Shown here piece by piece: positions 1 to 5,626 of a stretch of 10,992 nt of DNA. Both the position numbers and the translations under genes were made by a program. Within the stretch, counting starts at the first letter, position 1, and the number at the start of each line of letters is the position of its first letter. Location: the NCBI GenBank assembly GCA_036787815.1, contig DAIQOP010000128.1, positions 1-10,992 of the forward strand, in the 5' to 3' direction. The notes under the pieces are model-generated. The model did not search any database. It was given only the letters and a program-made list of their open reading frames with translations, and had not been told where the DNA came from. The stretch is from DATBAK01 sp036787815 (GTDB lineage: Bacteria > Actinomycetota > Acidimicrobiia > IMCC26256 > PALSA-610).

Positions 1-594
1 GAGGGGGGAGGTGCGCACGTCGTCGAGGGTGACCTCCCGCCGGTACCGGGCGTTGGGGTTGGCGAGACCGTGGCGGCTGTTCTTCGCCTTCACCGCCGCG
101 AAGTCGTCGGAGGTCGCGCCGTAGAGGTCCATCCGTCGACGGGCGTAGAGCCCGAAGTAGGTGGGGTTCGTCGCGCCGAGCAGGCGGAAGCGCAACCAGT
201 CGGGATCGTCGCCGCGCTCGCCGGCGTTCGGTGCGAGGAAACCCTTGGGGGTGGTGTCGGCACCGATCACGAGTGCGACGTCGCAGAACCCGGCGAGGAT
301 CTGCGCTCGCGCGGTGGCGAGCGCGGTGACCCCAGATGCGCACGCGGCGTACGACGACGCGACCTGGGCACCCTGCCAGCCGAGTGCCTGCGCGAAGGTC
401 GCGCCCGCGACGTAGCCGGGGTATCCGTTGCGCATGGTGTCGGCGCCGGAGACGAACTGCACGTCGCGCCACTCGATGCCGGCGTCCTCGAGCGCGGCGC
501 GCGCGGCGACCACCCCGTACTCGACGAAGTTGCGTCCCCACTTCCCCCACGGATGCATCCCCGCACCGAGCACCGCGATCGGGTTGGCGCTCAT
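1..594 (-). CDS. Lipid-transfer-type thiolase, Ltp4-like (3' part missing)
   Basis: This is a thiolase-superfamily protein of the SCP-x/lipid-transfer branch. Only the first 198 residues are in the window; the 3' end runs off base 1. It opens with VLGAGMHPWGKWG (residues 8-20). The nucleophile region reads SSYAACASG, with Cys85 as the likely acyl-accepting cysteine. GADTTPKGF follows at about 111-119. From memory this N-terminus closely matches mycobacterial Ltp4 (Rv3522). Relatives such as Ltp2 work as complexes with a DUF35 protein and cleave CoA-thioester side chains, by retro-aldol or thiolytic chemistry. The adjacent upstream gene is a DUF35 protein whose TGA overlaps this ATG (ATGA, 591-594), so the two are probably translationally coupled partners. 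Placement after ipdABC suggests a C-C cleavage step in steroid catabolism (inference). The catalytic His and second Cys lie outside the window and could not be checked. Confidence 0.9.
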   Translation of the reverse strand, partial: MSANPIAVLGAGMHPWGKWGRNFVEYGVVAARAALEDAGIEWRDVQFVSGADTMRNGYPGYVAGATFAQALGWQGAQVASSYAACASGVTALATARAQILAGFCDVALVIGADTTPKGFLAPNAGERGDDPDWLRFRLLGATNPTYFGLYARRRMDLYGATSDDFAAVKAKNSRHGLANPNARYRREVTLDDVRTSPL

Positions 595-1025
595 GATCCC
601 ACCGGGGCCCACTGCCAGACGACGTATTCGTGGTCGTCGTCTTCGTAGAGCGGTCCGAGCACGAGCTCGACCTCCATGCCCACGCGCAGCGTGCTCGGGT
701 CGGCGCCGGTCGCGAGCGGCCCGAGCACCACCATCTGCTCGGCCTCGAGCTCGACCGCGACCACCGTGTACGGCACGAACGGGTCGGGCGACACGTAGGG
801 CGCCGGCGGCTCGTAGTGGTTCGTGGTGTACGACCACACCCGGCCGCGCCGCGACAGCAGCACGTCTTCGCGGTCCTCGAACGGCGCCGCGGGGTTGGCC
901 GACACCGCGAGCGCCTTCGGGAAGAAGTAGCTGCCGCTCTCGACGCCGCGCGCGCCGACGAGTTGCGGCGCCTGCTCGTCCATCGTGAACCAGCCCTCGA
1001 CGGCCGGCACTCGGGTTCTCGCCAT
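591..1025 (-). CDS. DUF35 OB-fold protein, zinc-ribbon cysteines lost
   Basis: This 144-residue protein belongs to the DUF35 (ChsH2-type) family, which partners thiolase-like enzymes and helps hold acyl-CoA. The family layout is an N-terminal rubredoxin-like zinc ribbon followed by an OB fold. The ribbon should carry C-x2-C and C-x3-C. Here those positions read RGVESG (Gly27, Ser30) and SANPAA (Ser42, Ala46), so every metal ligand is replaced while the spacing and the flanking YFFPK are kept. The OB fold is intact: LSRRGRVWSYT, YEPPAPYV, VAVELEAEQMVVLG and YEDDDHEYVVWQW. The start ATG overlaps the ipdC stop by one base (TGATG, 1023-1027), and the stop overlaps the thiolase start (ATGA). It probably forms a heteromeric complex with the downstream Ltp4-like thiolase. 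The family assignment is firm; metal-free function is inference. Confidence 0.9.
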   Translation of the reverse strand: MARTRVPAVEGWFTMDEQAPQLVGARGVESGSYFFPKALAVSANPAAPFEDREDVLLSRRGRVWSYTTNHYEPPAPYVSPDPFVPYTVVAVELEAEQMVVLGPLATGADPSTLRVGMEVELVLGPLYEDDDHEYVVWQWAPVGS

Positions 1026-2089
1026 CAGGATCCGCCTTCCAAGCGTTTCAAGACCGCCTCCGCCTTGGCGACGACGCGTGCGAGCAACTCCGCGACCGTC
1101 GGCAGGTCGTCGATCACACCGACGACCTGACCGCTCGACATCACACCGAGGTCGGCGCGGCCGTCGACCATCGCGGCCTTGAGCAGCATCGGGGTGTTCG
1201 CCGCCATCACGACCTGACTCCAGGTCAGGCCCTGGTTCTTGTGCATCGCGAGCCCCTCGGAGACGAGCGCCTTCCACGACGTTGCCGACAGCTTCTTGAA
1301 CGCGAGCGCGTTCCGCAACGCACGGGGCAGGCTCGTGATCGTGCCGCCCCGCTCGAGGTGCTCGACGAGCTCGGTGCGCAGCACGCGGTGGGGCACCCCG
1401 TCGACCTGCGTGGTGACGATCGTGTCGGTCACCCCGCGTTCGAGGTAGGCCCGCTTCACCGAGTCGGGGACCGTGCTCTCGCTCGTGAGCAGGAACCGGG
1501 TTCCCATCGCGATGCCGCTCGCGCCGTACGCGAGCGCGGCGACGAGGCCACGGCCGTCGAAGAATCCCCCCGCCGCGATCACCGGGAGATCGACCGCGTC
1601 GACGACCTGGGGGAGCAGGAGCGTGGTCGGCACCGATCCGGTGTGCCCGCCGCCTTCGCCGCCCTGGACGATGACCGCGTCGACACCCCACTCGGCGACC
1701 TTCTCGGCGTGCCGGCGGGCTCCGATCGAGGGCACCACGATCACGCCGTTGTCCTTGAGCTTCGCGATCTGCTCGCGCCCCGGAGCCAGCGCGAACGACG
1801 CGACCTTCACGCGCTCGGCGATCAGCAGCTCGACCCGGTCGTTCGCGTCGGGCGCGTCGGCGCGCAGGTTCACACCGAACGGCCGGTCGGTGCGCTCCTT
1901 CACCGCGTGGATCGCGTCGCGCAGCTGCGGGAGGCTCATGGTCGCCGACGCGAGGATGCCGAGACCGCCCGCCGCGCTCGTGGCCGACGTGAGGCGCGCA
2001 CCGGCGACCCAGCCCATGCCCGTCTGCACGATGGGCAGCTCGCATCCGAACAGCTCGGTCACGCGCGTCTGCAACGCGGGATGGGTCAT
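1025..2089 (-). CDS. ipdC: IpdC, flavin oxidoreductase of steroid C/D-ring degradation
   Basis: This 354-residue TIM-barrel FMN protein belongs to the nitronate monooxygenase/2-nitropropane dioxygenase superfamily. Landmarks are VQTGMGWVAGARL (21-33), GGLGILASATM (41-51), the phosphate-binding VQGGEGGGHTG (141-151), AAGGFFDGRG (172-181) and GIAMGTRFL (192-200). Length and motifs match M. tuberculosis Rv3553 (IpdC, 355 residues) as I remember it, notably the GMGWVAGARL opening. IpdC is described as a flavin-dependent dehydrogenase acting on the hydroxylated bicyclic HIC-CoA intermediate just before ring D is opened; the reaction detail is from memory. Its place after ipdA and ipdB repeats the mycobacterial order. 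The start ATG at 2089 has no strong Shine-Dalgarno and lies 59 bases beyond the ipdB stop. A generic nitronate monooxygenase is the alternative, but context and sequence favour IpdC. Confidence 0.9.
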   Translation of the reverse strand: MTHPALQTRVTELFGCELPIVQTGMGWVAGARLTSATSAAGGLGILASATMSLPQLRDAIHAVKERTDRPFGVNLRADAPDANDRVELLIAERVKVASFALAPGREQIAKLKDNGVIVVPSIGARRHAEKVAEWGVDAVIVQGGEGGGHTGSVPTTLLLPQVVDAVDLPVIAAGGFFDGRGLVAALAYGASGIAMGTRFLLTSESTVPDSVKRAYLERGVTDTIVTTQVDGVPHRVLRTELVEHLERGGTITSLPRALRNALAFKKLSATSWKALVSEGLAMHKNQGLTWSQVVMAANTPMLLKAAMVDGRADLGVMSSGQVVGVIDDLPTVAELLARVVAKAEAVLKRLEGGS

Positions 2090-2122
2090 GCGCGGGATCG
2101 TCGGATCGGCACCGTCACGACG

Positions 2123-2156
2123 GGGCGATGATCATGAAGGGGCGACGATCACGAAG
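2123..2156 (-). repeat. 17-bp tandem duplication across the ipdB stop codon
   Basis: Two head-to-tail 17-base units, GGGCGATGATCATGAAG (2123-2139) and GGGCGACGATCACGAAG (2140-2156) on the plus strand, match at 15 of 17 bases. The right-hand unit contains the ipdB stop codon (2149-2151). On the coding strand the pair makes two six-codon mini-ORFs, VIVAPS-stop (2152-2132) and MIIAPS-stop (2135-2115). They chain to ipdB and to each other through GTGA and ATGA overlaps. Local slippage duplication is the simplest origin. Confidence 0.7.
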
Positions 2157-2922
2157 GGACCTCGCGCTCGCCGAGACCGAGCGGGTCGATCTCCTCGCGA
2201 ATGAGGCGCAGCTCGTCGTCGGTGGGCAGCCGCGTGGTCGGCACGGAATCGGGGATCACGAGCGCGAAGCCCGTGGCGGCCACGACCTGCTCGACCGTGA
2301 CACCGGGGTGCACCGACGCCAGACGCATCGTGTGCTCGGGTGTCTCGAAGTCGAAGACGCCGAGATTGCTGACCACGCGCGGGATGCGGTGGAACCGGGC
2401 CGCAACGGGCCCGAGCTCGGCCGCGCGGTCGTAACCGATGCCCGACACGACGTCGACGCGCTCGACGAACACCTTCGGCGAATGACTCGAGATCCAGTAG
2501 CTCGTGTGGTTGTTGATGGTGTTCCCGGGCGCGCCGCGGAAACCGATCAACTGCGTGGTCGGACGATCGGCGGTGCCGATGAACGCGATGTTCTGGTTGC
2601 CGAAGCGGTCGATCTGAGTGGCGCCCATCATGATGTGGCGCGGCCCGTTGAACACGATGTCGAACATCTTGCGGTAGGGGTTCCACCCCGACACGACCTT
2701 GGGCGCGTCGTCGACCCCGACCGGCACGATGTTCTCGACGAGCAGGGCCTCGCCGTCGGTCATCACGAGCAGGGGCTCGAACGTCGCTTTGGCGAGCCGC
2801 CCGGCGATCATGGGGATGGTGCCGATCGGGTTGGCGAGGATCTCGCCGTCGCCGCGCCAGGCCTCGGCGCAGGCGACCGCGCACACCTCGGCGCGCGTTG
2901 GCGGTCCGCTGCGCGTGCTCAC
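2149..2922 (-). CDS. ipdB: IpdB, beta subunit of steroid ring-C hydrolase
   Basis: This 257-residue protein is the small-subunit partner of IpdA. IpdAB has a class-I CoA-transferase fold but acts as a hydrolase that opens the last steroid ring (COCHEA-CoA) in cholesterol catabolism. Recognisable stretches are TRAEVCAVACAE (9-20), LVMTDGEALL (52-61), the CoA-transferase-like GATQIDRFGNQN (100-111), GFRGAPGNTIN, VDVVSGIGYD, RVVSNLGVFDFE and the C-terminal TRLPTDDELRLIREEIDP. These align by eye with Rv3552 (250 residues). The start is a GTG overlapping the ipdA stop (GTGA, 2919-2922), so its synthesis is probably coupled to IpdA in the same complex. The seven residues before TRAEV form a short extension relative to the mycobacterial protein. 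The stop lies inside a tandem repeat. Confidence 0.95.
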   Translation of the reverse strand: MSTRSGPPTRAEVCAVACAEAWRGDGEILANPIGTIPMIAGRLAKATFEPLLVMTDGEALLVENIVPVGVDDAPKVVSGWNPYRKMFDIVFNGPRHIMMGATQIDRFGNQNIAFIGTADRPTTQLIGFRGAPGNTINNHTSYWISSHSPKVFVERVDVVSGIGYDRAAELGPVAARFHRIPRVVSNLGVFDFETPEHTMRLASVHPGVTVEQVVAATGFALVIPDSVPTTRLPTDDELRLIREEIDPLGLGEREVPS

Positions 2923-3767
2923 GGGCGCACCGCCTTCTGGTAATCGGCTTCGCTCACGTCGAGGTACTTCGCACGGAACGCGTCCCACGCTTCTCCCGAC
3001 TTCGCGGTCGCCGCGTATTCGCGCTGGAACGCCTCGTCGCGTTCGTAGTCGGGGGCACAGGAGGTGAAGTGCGCGCCGCCCGGGGTCTCCACCACGCCGT
3101 CGACCATCAGCCGGTTGATGCCCACCGATTGCACCGGACCCGAGCGCAGCAGGTCTTCGGTCTCGACGATGCGCTCGACCGACATGAACCGGCGCTCGGC
3201 TGCGAGGCAGAAGAGGTCGTCGAAGTAGGGATCGATGCCGAGGTACTGGCCGGTGCCGCCCCGATCGCCCCGGTTCATGTGCACGAGCGCGACGTCGAGG
3301 GGCAGCGCGGGCATCGCGACCAGCTCCTCGCCGTCGTCGTACGGCGAACGAACCGTGCGGATGTCGGCACCGAGGCGCAGGATGTCGGATCCGAGGCCCG
3401 CCCGGGTCGGTAGGAACGGCACCCGCCACGCCGCCGCTTGGAGCCCGAGGAGGAACATGCCTTCGTCGAGCTCGGTCGTGTCGACGGCGCCCGCCTGGCG
3501 TGCGGCGCGGAAGTGCGGTTCGAGCGCGATCGAGTCGAGGGAGACGAACGAGTACACGACCTTGCGGACCTTGCCCGCCTTGCACAGCAACCCGATCTCG
3601 GGCCCGCCGTACGCGACGAGCGTGAGGTCGCGCACGGGCGAACGCAGCAGCGCGCGCACGATCGCCATCGGCTTGCGACGCGATCCCCATCCGCCGATGC
3701 CGATCGTCATGCCGTCGCGGATCTCGCCGACGATCTCGTCGATGGTCACGCGCTTGTCCGGTGTCAC
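2919..3767 (-). CDS. ipdA: IpdA, alpha subunit of steroid ring-C hydrolase
   Basis: This 282-residue protein is the alpha subunit of the IpdAB heteromer, which hydrolyses the final carbocyclic ring of the steroid-derived CoA thioester in the cytoplasm. Signature stretches are GMTIGIGGWGSRRKPMA (19-35), VAYGGPEIGLLC (51-62), FVSLDS, LDEGMFLLGLQAAA (from 100), FLPTRAGLGSD, GIDPYFDDLFCLAAERRFMSVERIV and VETPGGAHFTS. They align strongly with Rv3551 (292 residues). Glu102 in DEGM is my candidate for the catalytic glutamate (moderate certainty). I chose the GTG at 3767 because the family N-terminus (TPDKR) begins there and GAGGCGAGG sits about 6 bases upstream; no ATG in frame fits. It is the first gene of the minus-strand operon and shares a 156-base divergent control region with the SDR genes. 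Confidence 0.95.
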   Translation of the reverse strand: MTPDKRVTIDEIVGEIRDGMTIGIGGWGSRRKPMAIVRALLRSPVRDLTLVAYGGPEIGLLCKAGKVRKVVYSFVSLDSIALEPHFRAARQAGAVDTTELDEGMFLLGLQAAAWRVPFLPTRAGLGSDILRLGADIRTVRSPYDDGEELVAMPALPLDVALVHMNRGDRGGTGQYLGIDPYFDDLFCLAAERRFMSVERIVETEDLLRSGPVQSVGINRLMVDGVVETPGGAHFTSCAPDYERDEAFQREYAATAKSGEAWDAFRAKYLDVSEADYQKAVRP

Positions 3768-3817
3768 CGGCGGCCTCGCCTCGATGTTCGCCGTCGAAAC
3801 GGTCGGGTGTCGGCTGA

Positions 3818-3834
3818 TCTGACGGTGCGTCAGA
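3818..3834. promoter_or_regulatory. Perfect 17-bp palindromic operator candidate
   Basis: TCTGACGGTGCGTCAGA has 7-base arms (TCTGACG/CGTCAGA) with no mismatch around a 3-base centre. Size and symmetry suit a TetR-family dimer. It lies 51 bases upstream of ipdA and 90 bases upstream of the first SDR, where one bound repressor could govern both operons. No regulator gene is present in the window, so the binding protein is unknown. Confidence 0.6.
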
Positions 3835-3845
3835 AGCCGGCTCAA

Positions 3846-3866
3846 CGTAGGCTGCCGCCGCCTACG
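3846..3866. repeat. 21-bp inverted repeat, hairpin or second operator
   Basis: CGTAGGC and GCCTACG form perfect 7-base arms around the 7-base spacer TGCCGCC. The repeat starts 12 bases after the 17-bp palindrome. It could be a second protein-binding site or a hairpin in the 5' leader of the plus-strand transcript. No T-tract follows, so it is unlikely to be a terminator. Confidence 0.5.
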
Positions 3867-3873
3867 GGCGCCA

Positions 3874-3906
3874 CTCACGAACCGATGCCCGCTCACCAAC
3901 CGATGC
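3874..3906 (+). repeat. 15-bp direct repeats upstream of the first SDR
   Basis: CTCACGAACCGATGC (3874-3888) and CTCACCAACCGATGC (3892-3906) match at 14 of 15 bases, with starts 18 bases apart. They lie immediately before the ribosome binding site of the SDR gene. Either a local duplication or a tandem protein-binding site would explain them. Confidence 0.5.
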
Positions 3907-3913
3907 AAAGGAG
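3907..3913 (+). promoter_or_regulatory. Ribosome binding site deciding the SDR start
   Basis: AAAGGAG is a strong Shine-Dalgarno located 10 bases before the GTG at 3924. The in-frame ATG at 3903 lies before this site and the GTG at 3915 is only one base after it, so 3924 is the best-supported start. Confidence 0.7.
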
Positions 3914-3923
3914 TGTGACAGCG

Positions 3924-4715
3924 GTGACCGAAGCTCCCGTGCCGCTCCCCGGGCGAGTCGTCATCGTCACCGGTGGGTGCCGTGGTGTCGGGGCGGGCAT
4001 CTCGCAGCGGTTCCTGGAGGCGGGAGCCGAGGTGGTGGTGTGCTGCCGGCACGAGCCCGAGACGCTGCCGACCGGGGGGACGAACACCGCGTCGTTCGTC
4101 GAGGCCGACGTGCGCGACCCGTCGGCGATCGATGCGGTGATCGCGGCCACGCTCGAGCGGCACGGTCACCTCGACGTGTTGGTCAACAACGCGGGCGGCT
4201 CGCCGCCGGCCGACACCGCGACCTCGTCGCCGCGCTTCACGGAGGCGATCATCGCACTCAACCTCACCGCGCCGTTGGTGTTCGCGCAGCGCGCGTTCGC
4301 GGTGATGCGCGAGCAACCCGAGGGTGGCGTGATCGTCAACATCGCGAGCGTGAGCGGCCTGCGGCCCTCGCCGGAGACCGCGGCCTACGGGGCGGCGAAG
4401 GCCGGGCTGCTCAACCTCACCGAGACGCTCGCGGTCGAGTTCGCGCCGAAGGTGCGGGTCAACGCGGTGACCGCAGGGCTCGTCGTCACCGAACAGGCCC
4501 ACCTGTTCTACGGCGACGCGGAGGGCATCGCCGCGGTCGGCGCGACCGTGCCGCTCGGGCGGATGGCCGACCCGGTCGACATCGCCGACGTGTGCGTGTT
4601 CCTCGCGTCGCCGTTGGCGCGCTACGTGTCGGGCGCGAACGTCGTGGTGCACGGCGGGGGAGAGCTGCCCGCCTACATGGCGGCCGCCCGTAACACGACG
4701 GGGAGAGATGCATGA
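3924..4715 (+). CDS. Short-chain dehydrogenase, Rv3549c-like, steroid cluster
   Basis: This 263-residue classical SDR uses NAD(P)(H) to oxidise or reduce a hydroxyl/keto group. The Rossmann motif TGGCRGVG is at 16-23, an Arg (R42) follows the second strand and favours NADP(H), and NNAGG is at 88-92. The catalytic set is Asn113, Ser142, Tyr155 and Lys159 (YGAAK). A distinctive block, VTEQAHLFYGDAEGIAAVGATVPLGR, and the C-terminal VHGGGELP resemble mycobacterial Rv3549c as I recall it. Rv3549c also lies divergent from the echA20-ipdABC genes. The start is set by the AAAGGAG site. The stop overlaps the next SDR's start (ATGA), so the two are probably co-translated. The substrate is unproven; a steroid-ring CoA intermediate is inferred from context. 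Confidence 0.9.
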   Translation: MTEAPVPLPGRVVIVTGGCRGVGAGISQRFLEAGAEVVVCCRHEPETLPTGGTNTASFVEADVRDPSAIDAVIAATLERHGHLDVLVNNAGGSPPADTATSSPRFTEAIIALNLTAPLVFAQRAFAVMREQPEGGVIVNIASVSGLRPSPETAAYGAAKAGLLNLTETLAVEFAPKVRVNAVTAGLVVTEQAHLFYGDAEGIAAVGATVPLGRMADPVDIADVCVFLASPLARYVSGANVVVHGGGELPAYMAAARNTTGRDA

Positions 4716-5488
4716 GCGGCCGGTTGGAAGGCAGGGTCGCCCTCGTCACCGGCGGTGCGTCGGGCATCGGCGCCGCGTGCGTGAGACGCTTCGCCGACGA
4801 GGGCGCGGTCGTGATCGGCCTCGACCAGAGCGCGGTCGTGGAGTCGGAGTGGGCCGGCCGTGGTGCCGCGCGCTTCCTCTCCGCCGACGTGCGCGACGAA
4901 GACGCGATCCGCGCCGCGGTCTCGTCGGTCGTCCAGGAGCACGAGCGGCTCGACGTCGTGGTGAACGCCGCCGGGGTCGAGAGCTTCGGCACCGTGATCG
5001 ACATCGATCGCGAGGAGTGGGAGCGCGTCATCGGTGTCAACCTCACGGGCACGTTCCTCGTGTGCAAGCACGCGATTCCGGTGATGGTCGCGGCCGGTGG
5101 GGGCAGCGTCGTCAACCTGTCGAGTGTCGAGGGGCTGGAGGCGATCCAGAACCAGCCCGCGTACAGCGCGTCGAAGGGCGGGGTCGTGCTCCTCACCCGC
5201 AACCTCGCGATCGATTTCGGGGCGGCCGGGGTGCGGGTCAACTGCCTGTGCCCGGGTCTGGTGCGCACCCCGATGACCGAGATGCTGTTCGACCCCGCGA
5301 TCGCGCAGATCCGTGACCGGTTCATCGGCCAGCACATGCTCGGGCGGGCGGGTCTGCCCGAGGAGATCGCCGCCGCGGCGCTGTTCCTGGCCTCCGACGA
5401 CGCCTCCTTCGTGACCGGCCATGCGCTGGTGGTCGACGGCGGATTCTCGGCCGGACGCCGCCTGGTTCCGCCCGGAGAGGGCCTCTGA
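4712..5488 (+). CDS. Short-chain dehydrogenase, NAD-type (FabG/HSD-like)
   Basis: This 258-residue classical SDR has TGGASGIG (13-20), Asp38 after the second strand (favouring NAD(H)), a variant NAAG (85-88) and the catalytic set Asn110, Ser138, Tyr151 and Lys155 (YSASK). PG-LVRTPMTE and the C-terminal FVTGHALVVDGGFSAG are standard for the FabG/3-hydroxyacyl or hydroxysteroid dehydrogenase group. GGGGAGAG (4700-4707) sits 4 bases before the ATG, which overlaps the preceding SDR stop. It does not look like Rv3548c, the next gene in the mycobacterial order, which is longer and begins differently. It may instead fill the IpdF-type (Rv3559c) role of oxidising the ring 5-hydroxyl next to IpdC, but sequence alone cannot settle that. 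It is probably the last gene of its operon. Confidence 0.88.
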   Translation: MSGRLEGRVALVTGGASGIGAACVRRFADEGAVVIGLDQSAVVESEWAGRGAARFLSADVRDEDAIRAAVSSVVQEHERLDVVVNAAGVESFGTVIDIDREEWERVIGVNLTGTFLVCKHAIPVMVAAGGGSVVNLSSVEGLEAIQNQPAYSASKGGVVLLTRNLAIDFGAAGVRVNCLCPGLVRTPMTEMLFDPAIAQIRDRFIGQHMLGRAGLPEEIAAAALFLASDDASFVTGHALVVDGGFSAGRRLVPPGEGL

Positions 5489-5508
5489 GGCCTCGGAGAA
5501 GTCCTCAG
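5480..5508 (+). terminator. Hairpin cluster at the end of the SDR operon
   Basis: CTGAGG (5485-5490) and CCTCAG (5503-5508) can pair across a 12-base loop. An alternative tight stem, GGCCTC/GAGGCC, overlaps at 5480-5492. The structure covers the stop codon of the second SDR. There is no U-tract, so intrinsic termination is only possible, not shown. Confidence 0.35.
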
Positions 5509-5626
5509 GACGACCCCGAAGCTGCCGAAAAGACCTGGTCGCGTGGTGTGGGTGGCGCGGCGCGGGTCGGTTCGACTCCTAAGCTGACTGGTTCCCCCAC
5601 GAGGTCTCTGAGAGGACACGAATCTG

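Larger units (their letters stand above)
3768..3923. promoter_or_regulatory. Divergent control region between ipdA and the SDR genes
   Basis: These 156 noncoding bases separate the two oppositely oriented operons and must hold both promoters. They contain a perfect 17-bp palindrome, a second 21-bp inverted repeat and a pair of 15-bp direct repeats, listed separately. I find no convincing match to the KstR2 operator as I recall it (AnCAAGnnCTTGnT). Clear -35/-10 pairs could not be assigned on either strand. Confidence 0.75.

Noticed and set aside
884..952. Sequencing error or frameshift explaining the missing DUF35 cysteines
   Set aside because: The four substitutions are separate, in frame and preserve spacing; a single indel would scramble the flanking YFFPK and SRRGRVWSY.
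591..2045. Long open frame on the minus strand continuing upstream of the DUF35 protein
   Set aside because: Residues before MARTRVPAVE are Arg/Gly/Ala-rich out-of-frame translation of ipdC. The DUF35 protein starts at 1025.
1241..2131. Plus-strand open frame antisense to ipdC
   Set aside because: The composition is low-information and Arg/Asp-rich; the IpdC reading on the other strand is unambiguous.
3903..3923. ATG at 3903 or GTG at 3915 as start of the first SDR
   Set aside because: The Shine-Dalgarno AAAGGAG (3907-3913) lies after the ATG and directly against the GTG. GTG at 3924 has proper spacing.
3768..3923. Classical KstR2 operator
   Set aside because: No AnCAAGnnCTTGnT-like sequence was found on either strand; the palindrome present is of another type.
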